A DNA stretch of 64,000 bases from Bacteroidota bacterium (GCA_021820065.1 JAKAEE010000003.1:28555-92554); one strand, 5' to 3'. Counted from the stretch's first letter, positions 44,803 through 54,315 are shown. Notes: generated by a model not told the origin, from the sequence alone. Translations and numbers: made by a program.

Positions 44803-44921
44803 CAACAATTTTGTTTTACGCTAAGTTGAAACGGTATTAAAAAACACCTTTAAACGGGTATTTTGTTAATAGAGGTGCAAAAAACATCAAATGAATTTTT
44901 GACAATTAGTTTAAGAAGTAA

Positions 44922-45827
44922 ATGAAAGTTCCACATCCAATACCGTATCAAGGTAGTAAAAGAAATTTAGCAAAATATATTTTGCCATTTTTCCCCTTAG
45001 ATGTGGATATGTTAATCGAACCATTTTCTGGTTCAGCGGCAATAACGATAGCTGCCGCTCAAAGTGGGAAAGCTTCACTTTTTCATATTAATGATATTAA
45101 TGAACCCTTGGTTTCGCTTTTCCATGAAATTGTCAACGACCCACAGAAGATTTCCAATAATTATGAGAAGCTATGGAAAGAACAACTTGGTTGTGAAAGA
45201 GAATATTATGACCAAGTGAGAGATTTGTTTAACAAAGCACATAAACCCGAACATTTGTTATATCTATTGGTGCGTTGTGTTAAAGCCTCAATTCGATATA
45301 ATTCTAACGGCGAATTCAACCAAAGCCCTGATAATAGAAGAAAAGGCAGAAATCCGAAAGAAATGAGAAATGATATTTTCTCAACATCTCATTTATTAAA
45401 AAATAGAATTACAATTACAAGCAGAGATTATAAAGAAATATTACCTATTTCTTCACCACGTGATTTGGTTTATTTAGACCCACCATATCAAGGTGTGTGC
45501 AGCAACCGTGATCCACGATACATCGAAGGCATACATCATGCAGAATTTATTGAAGAATTAAAAAAAATGAATGAGCGTAATATTTCATTCATTTTAAGTT
45601 ATGACGGTAAACGAGGCAGTGTAACATATGGGGAAACATTACCAAAGCAACTAGAGCTATATAAATATGAAATAAAAGTTGGTCGTTCATCACAATCAAC
45701 ACTCTTAGGACACAATGATTACACATATGAATCTTTATACCTTTCAAAATCACTTCAAGATAGATTAGCTTCTTTAATTGAAGAAATAATAGGTAATATA
45801 GACAACCAATTCCAACTCCAATTCTAG
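44922..45827 (+). CDS. DNA adenine methylase (D12 class N6-MTase) of a restriction-modification pair
   Basis: This 301-residue Dam-type methyltransferase transfers a methyl group from S-adenosylmethionine to N6 of adenine in a specific sequence. The SAM-binding segments are PIPYQGSKRNLAKYI (about 5-19) and LIEPFSGSAAITIA (about 31-44). The catalytic motif IV is VYLDPPYQG near residue 188. The gene is visibly more AT-rich than its neighbours, and an HNH endonuclease frame follows 15 bases downstream, so it is the modification half of a type II system, probably acquired by transfer. The recognition sequence cannot be read from the protein. Confidence 0.92.
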   Translation: MKVPHPIPYQGSKRNLAKYILPFFPLDVDMLIEPFSGSAAITIAAAQSGKASLFHINDINEPLVSLFHEIVNDPQKISNNYEKLWKEQLGCEREYYDQVRDLFNKAHKPEHLLYLLVRCVKASIRYNSNGEFNQSPDNRRKGRNPKEMRNDIFSTSHLLKNRITITSRDYKEILPISSPRDLVYLDPPYQGVCSNRDPRYIEGIHHAEFIEELKKMNERNISFILSYDGKRGSVTYGETLPKQLELYKYEIKVGRSSQSTLLGHNDYTYESLYLSKSLQDRLASLIEEIIGNIDNQFQLQF

Positions 45828-45842
45828 CACGGGGGAATCATT

Positions 45843-46574
45843 ATGCAAAACTCAGGGCTTTCTTAGCAAATTTTAAAGATTATTAAAAACATAACAAACA
45901 AGCGAGCTAAAATTGTAGTTGAACATATTTTGAAAAATGGATTTATAACAACCGAACAACTTGAAAAACAATATGGTTATAACCATCCACCTAGAGCAGC
46001 AAGAGATGTCCGAGAAGCAGGAATTCCTCTTGAAACTTTCCGCGTAAAATCCAAGGATGGTCGTAATATTGCAGCTTATCGATTTGGCGATTTGACAAAA
46101 ATAAAAAAAGGGAAACTTCATGGTCGTCAGGTATTCTCTAAAGGATTAAAAGACAAACTTTATTATGAGTTCTCTGGTAATTGTTCAATTTGCAATGGTC
46201 ATTTTGAAAATCGATATCTGCAAGTTGATCATCGTGTCCCGTATGAAATTAGCGGTGATCCTATAGATGTTGAGCAAGATCAAAAGGATTTTATGCTTCT
46301 TTGTGGTTCATGTAACAGAGCAAAGTCATGGTCTTGCAAACATTGTGAAAATTGGATTAAAAAAAAATCCTCCAAAATATGTCTCACTTGTTATTGGGGC
46401 GATCCAAGAAATTATTTTCATATTGCTCTTCAAGAAATACGACGATTGGACGTGCAATGGGAGGGGGAAGAAACCAAGTCCTTTGATAGACTTAAAAAAT
46501 TAGCTAATCAAAATAAAATTAAATTGCCTTTATTTGTTAAAAGAATATTAGAAAAAATAATTAATGAACAATAG
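45843..46574 (+). pseudogene. HNH restriction endonuclease with in-frame amber codon
   Basis: The natural start is the ATG at 45843, preceded by GGGGGAA. It reads MQNSGLS and then TAG (45864-45866), and the same frame continues without interruption for 235 more codons. The continuation starts QILKIIKNITNKRAKIVVEHIL, of which the last part looks like a true endonuclease N-terminus. Zinc and nuclease motifs follow: CSICNGHF, LQVDHRVPYEISGDP (HNH) and LLCGSCNRAKSW, with further CxxC pairs. A TTG at 45930 could restart translation and omit about 29 codons. The methylase next to it is intact. The TAG may be a real nonsense mutation or a single-base error. Confidence 0.75.
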
Positions 46575-46678
46575 TTGTGCGCAAACAGTTCTTCAATAGC
46601 AACAATGTCCGACGGCTAAGGTTAATCTATTACCAGCGTATCTTTCTAACCAAAATATCTTTGAACATTACAAATTTT

Positions 46679-46930
46679 TTAGTTTAGTCCGCACATTCCG
46701 TTTGCGCATCCGCCGCCGTATGAAGGAACGCCGCAGCTTCCATCCGAGCATGATGAACCGCCGTCAAAACTTAATGAGCTTCCGGTTGACGCGCTGAATG
46801 ATGAAAAAAGTTTCTTGCTGTTTTTAGATTGGCAATCGGGACAAACGACCTCATCCAAATTGGCGGATGATTTGTGCAGCACGTCAAATTTTTTACCGCA
46901 GTCGTTGCATTTGTATTCAAAGACCGGCAT
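46679..46930 (-). CDS. FmdB family zinc-ribbon protein
   Basis: This is an 83-residue protein. The FmdB zinc ribbon is complete: MPVFEYKCNDCGKKFD and then VVCPDCQSKNSKKLFSSF. A Gly/Ser/Cys-rich tail follows (GGSSCSDGSC and GGGCANGMC) whose extra Cys pairs might bind another metal. FmdB proteins are named after a regulator of formamidase, but most are uncharacterised. The start has AAGGAG seven bases upstream. Confidence 0.88.
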   Translation of the reverse strand: MPVFEYKCNDCGKKFDVLHKSSANLDEVVCPDCQSKNSKKLFSSFSASTGSSLSFDGGSSCSDGSCGVPSYGGGCANGMCGLN

Positions 46931-46950
46931 TACATTCTCCTTGTTTTATG

Positions 46951-47036
46951 TGTCATTCCGTGCAAGCGAAGCGCGACACGGAATCGATTGTGGATTCTGG
47001 ATCGCACTCACTTTCGCTCGTTTGTCCAAAATGACA
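46951..47036. repeat. MITE-like intergenic element with TGTCATT/AATGACA ends
   Basis: An 86-base segment between two minus-strand genes is bounded by inverted 7-mers TGTCATT (46951-46957) and AATGACA (47030-47036). Inside is a second inverted repeat, ATTCCGTG (46955-46962)/CACGGAAT (46977-46984). There is no coding capacity. The structure suggests a small dispersed element; copy number cannot be judged from one window. Confidence 0.5.
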
Positions 47037-47044
47037 ACCGTGAA

Positions 47045-47701
47045 TTATTTTATTTGTGTTTTAATTGTTCCAATGTTTTCGAGCGAAGCGTCAATTTTGT
47101 CACCAGGTACCACGCGCCCAACTCCTTCCGGCGTTCCGGTGAAAATTAGATCGCCTTTTTCAAGAGTTAGTCTTGCGGAAATAAATTTCACAATCTCCGC
47201 CGGTGAAAAGAGCATATTCTTTATCGAAGAATTTTGTTTTTCCTTTCCGTTTACAGAAAGAGAAATTTTTTCGTCGCCACGCAACCGGTAATTCTTTTTC
47301 AGAACGACGTCCGTTAGAACTGCGGCAGTGTCGAAGCATTTTGCAAGCGTCCATGGATCGCCTTTCTTGCGGTATTCGTTCTGAAGATCGCGCAATGTCA
47401 TGTCCAAACCGATTGTGTAGCCGTGAATAGCTTTTTCTGCGGCGGCATTGTCAGCGTTCTTAACATCTTCTCCAATGTAGAGAACTAACTCAACTTCATG
47501 TTGAAGATCGTTTGAGTAAGAAGGATGAACGACTGACTCGCCGGAGAAAATTACAGTTGACGCCGGTTTCAAAAAAATGATCGGGAATTCCGGTACATCG
47601 TTGCCAAGTTCTTTTGCGTGCGCCGCGTAATTGCGTCCAACGCAAACCATCTTGCCGATCGGAACTTTCTCCTCGCTGTTTCTAAATTTTAAATATTTCA
47701 T
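47045..47701 (-). CDS. fumarylacetoacetate hydrolase family protein
   Basis: This is a 218-residue FAH-fold enzyme of the short acylpyruvase/decarboxylase type (YcgM/FAHD1-like). Motifs are VCVGRNYAAHAKELG near residue 19, FLKPASTVI near 40, the metal-binding Glu pair in LQHEVELVLYIGEDV near 68, and LIFTGTPEGVGRVVPGD near the C-terminus. The ATG at 47701 gives the normal family start (MKYLKFRN), and the longer frame adds 19 unsupported residues. The reaction is probably hydrolysis of a C-C bond in acylpyruvates or decarboxylation of oxaloacetate. The exact substrate is open. Confidence 0.88.
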   Translation of the reverse strand: MKYLKFRNSEEKVPIGKMVCVGRNYAAHAKELGNDVPEFPIIFLKPASTVIFSGESVVHPSYSNDLQHEVELVLYIGEDVKNADNAAAEKAIHGYTIGLDMTLRDLQNEYRKKGDPWTLAKCFDTAAVLTDVVLKKNYRLRGDEKISLSVNGKEKQNSSIKNMLFSPAEIVKFISARLTLEKGDLIFTGTPEGVGRVVPGDKIDASLENIGTIKTQIK

Positions 47702-47751
47702 ACCCGTTGTTAGATGAAGATTGTTAAATGTGGATTCAAAGTTAGAAAAAA

Positions 47752-47793
47752 TATCCAATATCCAGAGACCAGAATCAAGTATCCAGAATCCGG
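47752..47793. repeat. short degenerate direct repeats TATCCA(GA)
   Basis: TATCCAATATCCAGAGACCAG and then AATCAAGTATCCAGAATCC contain three imperfect copies of TATCCAGA. They fill most of the gap between two minus-strand genes. Confidence 0.45.
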
Positions 47794-49047
47794 CTACGTT
47801 TTCTGTTCTTTCTTCTTCGCCGCCGGAAAGAGAACATTGTTAAGTATCAGCCGGTAACCGGGCGAATTTTTGAACAAGCTTAAATCCGTCGGCGGATCGC
47901 CAACTGCATGTTGGTAATCTTCCGGATCGTGTCCGCCGTAAAACGTCCACGTGCCGCGTCCGTAATTCCCGTGAATGTATTTCACTTGATCTGTTCCGGC
48001 GCGCTCACCGAGAATTATTACAGAACTTTTGATCAACTTTTTATGGAACATTGTTGTCTGTCCCATGAATCCGTGAATCACGTTCACATGATCTTGTGTT
48101 AGCATTGTTGGTACGGGATCGTACTTTGCAGAGAAATCAAACAGTGTGAAGTAATCGTTCTTCTGCTCGCCGATTTCCGCCGGCTGAACATCGATGTCGC
48201 TGTATTCGTAAACGAGCGGATTCATTTCCAGTTTAAAATTTGTGAATGCGAATGTTTGCGAGTAGTCCAATTTTTTTTGTGCGTCCGGATCGGGGGGATC
48301 GCCGTCGTACATTTTATCAACTATATCGTCGTTCTGAGCCGCGAGAGCAATATCGAACGAGTCTGTTGCAGAACACATCGCAAACAGGAATCCGCCTTGC
48401 CCAACGTAATTTTTAATTGTTCGAACGACGGCTTTTTCCATTTCGGAAACTTTTTTGAAACCCAAACGCTTCGCTTCTTTTTCATACAGCATTTGCTGTT
48501 CAATGTACCATTGCGCGCCGCTGAATGAGCCGTAAAATTTTCCATACTGACCGGTAAAATCCTCGTGATGAAGATGAAGCCAATCGTACTTTTCCAAATC
48601 ACCGCGCAAAATTTGTTCGACCCAAATTTTGTCATAGCTTATCTCGGCATAGTCCAGCGCGAGCGTTACCGCATCATCCCATGGTTGAAATCCCGGCGGG
48701 ACGTAAACTGCAATGCGTGGAGCTTTCTCGAGACGAACAACATCCATATTCTGATCTTCACTTTGAACGAACGAATAAATTTTTGCGGCTTCCTCATTTG
48801 ATAACGGCTGAAACGCAACTCCTTTAATGCGGCATTTCATTGCCAGCTGATCGGAGTAATTGAGCATAAACGATCCGCCGCGGTAATTAAGCAGCCAATC
48901 TGCTGTATTGCCTTCTTTAAGCGCATTGAATGTAATGCCGTAAGCCTTTAAATGATTGGTCTGCTGAAGGTCCATGTAGATAAGAAGTTTCGTCTGCGCA
49001 AATAGGGAAGAGGCGATTAGTAAAAGTGTGATAAATGTTTTTTTCAT
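47794..49047 (-). CDS. exported protein of unassigned family ('asparagine synthetase B'-labelled in some databases)
   Basis: This is a 417-residue exported protein (signal peptide KTFITLLLIASSLFAQ). The N-terminal LQQTNHLKAYGITFNALKEG and the WLLNYRGGSF element are characteristic of a conserved Bacteroidota-type family. The middle holds APRIAVYVPPGFQPWDDAVTLALDYAEI, an apparent Rossmann-like strand followed by WLHLHHEDFTGQYGKFY. From memory, this family has been labelled asparagine synthetase B, but I see no N-terminal catalytic Cys and no ATP pyrophosphatase motif, so that label is not supported. The HLHHED segment could bind metal. The function is unknown. It is on the same strand as clpX but is separated from it by a terminator. 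Confidence 0.7.
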   Translation of the reverse strand: MKKTFITLLLIASSLFAQTKLLIYMDLQQTNHLKAYGITFNALKEGNTADWLLNYRGGSFMLNYSDQLAMKCRIKGVAFQPLSNEEAAKIYSFVQSEDQNMDVVRLEKAPRIAVYVPPGFQPWDDAVTLALDYAEISYDKIWVEQILRGDLEKYDWLHLHHEDFTGQYGKFYGSFSGAQWYIEQQMLYEKEAKRLGFKKVSEMEKAVVRTIKNYVGQGGFLFAMCSATDSFDIALAAQNDDIVDKMYDGDPPDPDAQKKLDYSQTFAFTNFKLEMNPLVYEYSDIDVQPAEIGEQKNDYFTLFDFSAKYDPVPTMLTQDHVNVIHGFMGQTTMFHKKLIKSSVIILGERAGTDQVKYIHGNYGRGTWTFYGGHDPEDYQHAVGDPPTDLSLFKNSPGYRLILNNVLFPAAKKKEQKT

Positions 49048-49067
49048 TTTCTAGATTTTCTTGGCGG

Positions 49068-49120
49068 CTAAAAATATAACCGGCTCGATCCATTATCAAT
49101 GATAAACGAACCGAGCCGGT
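49068..49120 (-). terminator. rho-independent terminator downstream of clpX
   Basis: On the minus strand the stem ACCGGCTCG/CGAGCCGGT (49112-49120 and 49079-49087) with a 24-base AT-rich loop is followed by TATATTTTTAG. It lies about 20 bases after the clpX stop. Confidence 0.75.
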
Positions 49121-49139
49121 AAAATTTCGCAACTAAATG

Positions 49140-50393
49140 TTAAGCGGTTTTTCTATCGCTCTCGATGTAAACCGGTTTCTCGCCTTTCGAAACAACATCT
49201 TTTGTGATCAAACATTTGTCAATGTTTTCTTTCGTAGGCAGTTCATACATAATATCGAGAAGTATTCCTTCTACAATCGAACGCAGCGCGCGCGCGCCGG
49301 TTTTTCTTTCGATCGCTTTTTTAACAATTTCTTCAAACGCGGATTGATCAAACTGCAATTCCACGCCTTCCATACCAAATAGTTTTTGGTATTGTTTGAT
49401 GATTGCGTTTTTCGGTTCGGTGAGAATATTCTTCATTGCTTTTGCATTTAACGAATGAAGCGGTGCGATGATCGGAAGTCTTCCAACCAATTCCGGGATC
49501 AAACCGTATTTCACCAAATCTTCCGGTTGAGCTTTTTGAATGATTCCGTCTCTGTCTGTTTCGGTAGGACTGGCAATGTTGGAATCGAAACCGATAATGT
49601 TTTTATTGATGCGCGATGCGATGACGGATTCAATTCCTTCAAACGCTCCGCCGCAAATGAAGAGAATATTTTTCGTGTTAACGTTTATTAAACTTTGTTC
49701 AGGGTGTTTTCTTCCGCCGCGCGGCGGTACTCCGGCTACCGTTCCTTCCAAAATTTTCAGCAGTGCTTGTTGCACGCCTTCACCCGAAACATCGCGGGTG
49801 ATTGATGTACTTTCACTCTTGCGCGCGATTTTATCGATCTCATCTATGTAAACAATTCCCTTTTGAGCTTTTTCCAAATTGTAATCAGCGGCTTGCAGTA
49901 ATCGCACAAGAACCGTTTCAACATCATCGCCTACATATCCGGCTTCGGTGAGAGTAGTCGCGTCCGCAATTGCAAAAGGAACATCTAAAATTCTAGCAAG
50001 AGTTTGTGCCAATAAAGTTTTGCCGACTCCGGTTGGACCGATAAGAAGTATATTACTTTTCTCAATTTCAACTTCATCCATTTCGAACAAAGAAGATGAA
50101 GCATTTATTCTTTTATAATGATTGTAAACCGCGACAGCCAGAATTTTTTTAGCCAGATCCTGATCAATAACAAATTCATCAAGATTTTTCTTAATCATAT
50201 CTGGCGTTAAAGTAGAACTGAAAGTTTCTTTTTTGGGGTAAGTCGAAATATTGTTCTTTAGAATGTCCACGCTCGTCTTAATGCAAATATCGCAGATGTA
50301 AACGTCTGGACCGGCAACCATAGATGTAACTTCACTTCCATCCCTGCCGCAGAAGGAACATTTAACTGTTCTTGGTTCTCGAAGATCGCTCAT
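49140..50393 (-). CDS. clpX: ATP-dependent Clp protease ATP-binding subunit ClpX
   Basis: This is a 417-residue AAA+ unfoldase that feeds substrates to ClpP. The N-terminal zinc-binding domain is [11 protein letters not shown]...YICDICI (four Cys). Walker A is [15 protein letters not shown] near residue 122, Walker B is IVYIDEID near 187, and the pore loop GYVGDDVE lies near 155. The IGF-type ClpP-binding loop is seen as NIIGFDS near 272. The AAA+ sensor segment [11 protein letters not shown] is intact. It lies 2 bases downstream of a TPR gene in the same orientation. clpP is not in this window. Confidence 0.96.
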   Translation of the reverse strand: MSDLREPRTVKCSFCGRDGSEVTSMVAGPDVYICDICIKTSVDILKNNISTYPKKETFSSTLTPDMIKKNLDEFVIDQDLAKKILAVAVYNHYKRINASSSLFEMDEVEIEKSNILLIGPTGVGKTLLAQTLARILDVPFAIADATTLTEAGYVGDDVETVLVRLLQAADYNLEKAQKGIVYIDEIDKIARKSESTSITRDVSGEGVQQALLKILEGTVAGVPPRGGRKHPEQSLINVNTKNILFICGGAFEGIESVIASRINKNIIGFDSNIASPTETDRDGIIQKAQPEDLVKYGLIPELVGRLPIIAPLHSLNAKAMKNILTEPKNAIIKQYQKLFGMEGVELQFDQSAFEEIVKKAIERKTGARALRSIVEGILLDIMYELPTKENIDKCLITKDVVSKGEKPVYIESDRKTA

Positions 50394-50395
50394 TT

Positions 50396-52255
50396 TTAAC
50401 CGTTTTTTGTTTGTAGCTTATTAAGTTCAGTACGCGCACGGTCAAAATAGAGGGAGTTAGGGAATTTTTCAAGTAATTTCTCGTAGATTTCGGCTGCTTT
50501 TTGAAGATTTTTTACTCCATATTGATAGCACCTTGCGAGCAAAAAATCAGCTTTTTCGCTAAAAATACCACTTTTTTCGTTTCCAGTGAGTTCTTCCAAA
50601 ATTTTGATCGCAGTTGGCAGATCATCTTGAGCGATTAGAATCTCCGCCAATTTTATTTTTGCGAAGTCGTTTAGAATAAATACGTTTGGGTTATCAGCTA
50701 AAGTTTTGAATTCAATCGCGGCTTGTTCCAGCTTATTTTGTAATGTCAGCATGTCGGCGTGCGAGTATCTCACAAGGTTGATCGAATCCTTTTTTGTTGT
50801 GCCGATCAGAGCGGAAAGTTCAAGTGCATCATTCGAAAAATCCGTGGAAAGATTTTTTGTTGCCTCGTTAAACAGTTTGAGCGCATCGGTAAAATTGCCT
50901 TTCCAAAAATTTATACGCCCAAGGTAAAACTTGGATTCGGAAAGATCGTTCGGTTGAATGTGTCCATTTGCAGCGGCTTGAGTGAAATATTTTTCAGCAT
51001 CGCTCAGATTATCATTTCCAATTGCCATCTTGCCGCGGAAAATATTCGATTGAATAGCATAATTTGTAGTTGGAGATATTTCCGATATTTTTTTGTAGAG
51101 ACTATCGGCTTTTGAATAATCAAAGAGCCGGGTTCTATAAATTTCTGCAATTCTAAAAAGCGCTTCTATGTTTATGGCATTATCGGGATAACCTTTCACA
51201 AATTCATTGTATGCGTCAATAATTTTTTTGTACTCGTCTCCGAATAGCGGAACCGGTTTGTACAACGGTTTCCATGAAAAGTTTGCCGAAAGAAATTTTT
51301 GATCGAGCGATGATTCAAGCGTTCGCGCATATCCAATCTTTGAAGGTTGAGTGTATGGAGAATTCGAATAATTTTTCAAAATGAAATTGTAAGCTTCTGC
51401 TGCCCAATCATATTGTCGGGTTCTGAAGGCGTCTTGGGCAAGGATAAACATGTTTGTTCCGTTCCCATGAAAAATGTTCTCCGACGTGACAACATTTTCG
51501 AAGGCATCCTTAAAATTTCCGCTTGAGACAAAAACAAATGTTAGAAGATCGTACAACTCCGGCATCACTTTTGATTTGGCAATAGATTTAACCGCCTCAA
51601 TGGTTTGTTGAGATGCATCGGGACGGTTTATATAACTCATGATTCGTGACTTTACAACGGCTAATTGTTCGGGATGTTTTTCAATCAAGAAACAAAATTC
51701 TTCTGCAGCATCTTTGAATTTCATATTTGCAGCGTAAATATTCCCGAGATCAAACGAGAAAACTGTTGGGTCGGCAGAATGTTCCTTACCCTTTTTCAGA
51801 ATGTCGATTGCTTTATCAAAAGCCCGGTTCTCAATCGCATAGTTTGCTATCACTCTGTATCCGACAGTCGATTCAGGACTGATCTTTGTCCCTTTATCCC
51901 AGGTCTCGTACGCTTTTTGTGATTGATCCATTATATAGTAGGTACTTCCAAGCAATCCGTAGAGATTGTAGTCGTTGGGAGTCTGAAGAATTTTTTGCTT
52001 AAGAAGTTCGACCGACTTATCATACTTTTTTTGTGCAACCAAAATTTTGTTGAGTGATTCGAAGAATGTATAATTCCACGGCTGTGCATCGTAGAGTTCT
52101 TTGTAGAGTGATTCAGCTTTTTCCAGTCTTCCGGCAACTTCATAGCTTTGAGCAAGACGGAATTTGTTATCCAAGTTGGGCTCAACCTGTGCAAATAAAT
52201 TGATCGCTAAGAAATAAAGCAGAGAAAAAAACAGCGCGGATTTAAGTTTATTCAC
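50396..52255 (-). CDS. secreted tetratricopeptide-repeat protein
   Basis: This is a 619-residue exported protein. The GTG at 52255 gives a clean signal peptide ([23 protein letters not shown]) and overlaps the stop of the upstream oxidase gene, which favours translational coupling over the longer ATG start at 52288. The mature part is made of about a dozen TPR or Sel1-like helical repeats ([56 protein letters not shown]). It is probably a periplasmic scaffold, perhaps with roles in envelope assembly as in YbgF-like proteins, but no partner is known. clpX follows after 2 bases. Confidence 0.85.
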   Translation of the reverse strand: MNKLKSALFFSLLYFLAINLFAQVEPNLDNKFRLAQSYEVAGRLEKAESLYKELYDAQPWNYTFFESLNKILVAQKKYDKSVELLKQKILQTPNDYNLYGLLGSTYYIMDQSQKAYETWDKGTKISPESTVGYRVIANYAIENRAFDKAIDILKKGKEHSADPTVFSFDLGNIYAANMKFKDAAEEFCFLIEKHPEQLAVVKSRIMSYINRPDASQQTIEAVKSIAKSKVMPELYDLLTFVFVSSGNFKDAFENVVTSENIFHGNGTNMFILAQDAFRTRQYDWAAEAYNFILKNYSNSPYTQPSKIGYARTLESSLDQKFLSANFSWKPLYKPVPLFGDEYKKIIDAYNEFVKGYPDNAINIEALFRIAEIYRTRLFDYSKADSLYKKISEISPTTNYAIQSNIFRGKMAIGNDNLSDAEKYFTQAAANGHIQPNDLSESKFYLGRINFWKGNFTDALKLFNEATKNLSTDFSNDALELSALIGTTKKDSINLVRYSHADMLTLQNKLEQAAIEFKTLADNPNVFILNDFAKIKLAEILIAQDDLPTAIKILEELTGNEKSGIFSEKADFLLARCYQYGVKNLQKAAEIYEKLLEKFPNSLYFDRARTELNKLQTKNG

Positions 52256-53723
52256 TCGCCAGGTATTTCTCATCAAAAATATTTCCAATGTTTAGAATTT
52301 TATTAGGATCGAAGACGAGCTTTAACCTCGCCATTTCTTTAATTGTTTCTTCTCCATACATAAGCAGCAAATATTCGCGTTTAAGTTTCCCGATTCCGTG
52401 TTCGGCGGAAACAGTTCCGTCCAATCGAACAGCTTCCTCACATATTTTAGAATAAATTTCCTTTGCTTTTTTGTACTCCGATTCATCTCTCGGCAGCATG
52501 TTTAGATGCGGATGACAATCTCCAAAGTGACCATAGACAATGTATTCCAGCTTAGCGTCTTCAACAGTTTTCTTCATCCATTGTAGAAACGGTCTGAAAT
52601 TGGAAACCGGAACCGCGACGTCGGTGCCGACTTTTTTGAGTCCCTTGCTTGCTATGTATTCATTTACCTTCCAAGACGCGGCATGCCGGAAGTCCTTAAA
52701 TTTTTCCTGTTCTTTTTTGTCGATGGCAATCCATGCAATGTTTTCGTCTGCGTTGTGTTTGTTGATGAGTTCTGTCCATCTGACAATCACTTCTTCATCG
52801 TTATCCAATATTTCTTGTTCAAACCAAACTGCGCCGGAAATATCCGGTGGAATACTCGGATAGTCTTTGCGCAGGAAGTTTAAAGCGTTGTTGTCAAAAT
52901 ATTCCAAACTGCGCGCCGAGATGATGTCTTCCGATTTTCGTTTCGAAAGATTGCGAGCTTCATCAATAAAATTTAGTACATCATTCTCGGTATTGAAAAA
53001 TATAACGCATGATAAAACTTCTTTTGGCAGTGTGAGAAGACGAAATTTAATTTCGGTTATGATGCCGATAGTTCCTTCTGCGCCGATAAACAAATCAATT
53101 AAATCCATTCCGCCCGAACAAAAATATCCAGCCGCATTTTTTGTGTCTGGCATTTTGTAATCTGGAAGAGTGAATGAAATCTTATTCCCGTAGCCAGTTA
53201 GCAGCTCTGCATTAAGGTTATCCGCAAAACATTTTCCTCGTTCTATATTAATCAAATCGCCGGAAGGCAAAACAATTCGCAAGCCGATAACATAATTTCG
53301 TGTTGAACCGTACTTAAATGTTCTGGAGCCTGAGGCGTTTGTTGCTACGGTTCCACCGACAAAACAATTTCTTTCCGTCGGATCAACCGGATAAAATAGA
53401 TTTTCAGATTCAACCAGGTACTGCATGTCTTTTAGAATTACACCGGGCTCAACCCGAATAAACATTTTTTCTTTGTTCAATTCTAAAATCTTGTTCATCT
53501 TTTCTAACGAGATAACCGCGCCTCCTTCGGGTACGCGAGAACCTGTTATGCCGGTTCCGTTACCGGAAACAGTCACCTTTTTTTTGTCTTGGTTCAATTG
53601 CTTGATTAGTTGAACAAGCTCTTCCTCATTCTGCGGAAAGAACACTTCATCACAAGAACCTTTATAGTTGGAAGCGTCCGACAAAAAATTTTGTATTTCA
53701 TCGGAATTTTTTTTGATAATCAT
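52248..53723 (-). CDS. FAD-linked oxidase, GlcD/D-lactate dehydrogenase-like
   Basis: This is a 491-residue flavoenzyme of the VAO/PCMH family. The FAD-binding segment is TVSGNGTGITGSRVPEGGAVISL near residue 52, followed by NCFVGGTVATNASGSRTFKYG near 125. The C-terminal domain has the catalytic-site pattern YGHFGDCHPHLNMLP near 405 and GTVSAEHGIGKLKREYL near 445. Substrates in the family include D-lactate, glycolate and other 2-hydroxy acids. No FeS (GlcF) subunit is next to it. Its stop overlaps the start of the TPR gene. Confidence 0.9.
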   Translation of the reverse strand: MIIKKNSDEIQNFLSDASNYKGSCDEVFFPQNEEELVQLIKQLNQDKKKVTVSGNGTGITGSRVPEGGAVISLEKMNKILELNKEKMFIRVEPGVILKDMQYLVESENLFYPVDPTERNCFVGGTVATNASGSRTFKYGSTRNYVIGLRIVLPSGDLINIERGKCFADNLNAELLTGYGNKISFTLPDYKMPDTKNAAGYFCSGGMDLIDLFIGAEGTIGIITEIKFRLLTLPKEVLSCVIFFNTENDVLNFIDEARNLSKRKSEDIISARSLEYFDNNALNFLRKDYPSIPPDISGAVWFEQEILDNDEEVIVRWTELINKHNADENIAWIAIDKKEQEKFKDFRHAASWKVNEYIASKGLKKVGTDVAVPVSNFRPFLQWMKKTVEDAKLEYIVYGHFGDCHPHLNMLPRDESEYKKAKEIYSKICEEAVRLDGTVSAEHGIGKLKREYLLLMYGEETIKEMARLKLVFDPNKILNIGNIFDEKYLASE

Positions 53724-53771
53724 TTTGGACGGTTAATTGTGGGAAAAAATTTGTTACTTTTTAATATGTCA

Positions 53772-53987
53772 TCAATCGAAAGATTTGCCGTGCTTTATCA
53801 TAATCTCTTTCCACGCTTCCAAATCAAGCTGTTCGGATTCTTCAATCAGCATTATCGGAATGTCGTCTTCAATTCTATATCTTCTGCGCGTGTTTTTATC
53901 AACTGAGACAAGAAAATTTCCATCAAGAACCAAGTCTGCTTTTGTCTCTGGGCAGCAGAGGATATCCAACAGTTCTTTCGAAATCAT
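53772..53987 (-). CDS. Trm112 family zinc-ribbon-like protein
   Basis: This is a 71-residue Trm112-like protein with the typical start MISKELLDILCCPETKADL, where the Cys pair could bind zinc, then RRRYRIEDDIPIMLIEE. It lacks the second Cys pair of the full zinc ribbon, as many bacterial YcaR-type members do. The ATG at 53987 is chosen because AGAGGT lies seven bases upstream. Trm112 proteins act as partners of methyltransferases in other organisms, and the bacterial role is unclear. The oxidase gene follows after 48 bases. Confidence 0.85.
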   Translation of the reverse strand: MISKELLDILCCPETKADLVLDGNFLVSVDKNTRRRYRIEDDIPIMLIEESEQLDLEAWKEIMIKHGKSFD

Positions 53988-54087
53988 ATTTGTACCTCTC
54001 ACAACTTTGAACGCTAATTGGTAAATTGTAACCGAAATATTGACAAATAAATGTAACTATTTTCGACGCAATTTTTCGAGTGATTTT

Positions 54088-54315
54088 ATGAGTAACGCTA
54101 TTAACCTTTCGGAAATTCCAATTCTAAGTACTAAACGATTAATTTTGCGCAAATTGTCTTTGGAAAATCAAAATGACATATTTGAATATGCTTCGATACC
54201 GGAAGTATCAACTTGTTTGCCGTGGAAACCGCACAAATCAATCGAGGATACTCTGGAATTTCTGAAGTTGGTGAACCAGGCAGAACGCACGATTGGCAGA
54301 TCAGCAGAAAGATAA
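54088..54315 (+). pseudogene. GNAT (RimJ/RimL-type) acetyltransferase, N-terminal fragment
   Basis: The frame starts MSNAINLSEIPILSTKRLILRKLSLENQ, a normal N-terminus of a RimJ/RimL-like N-acetyltransferase, and continues EYASIPEVSTCLPWKPHKSIEDTLEFLKLVNQ. After about residue 62 the family similarity stops and the frame runs 14 codons into the trpF remnant before TAA at 54313. The acetyl-CoA-binding part (R/QxxGxG/A) is missing, so the product would be inactive. The junction lies at about 54268-54290. Confidence 0.7.
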
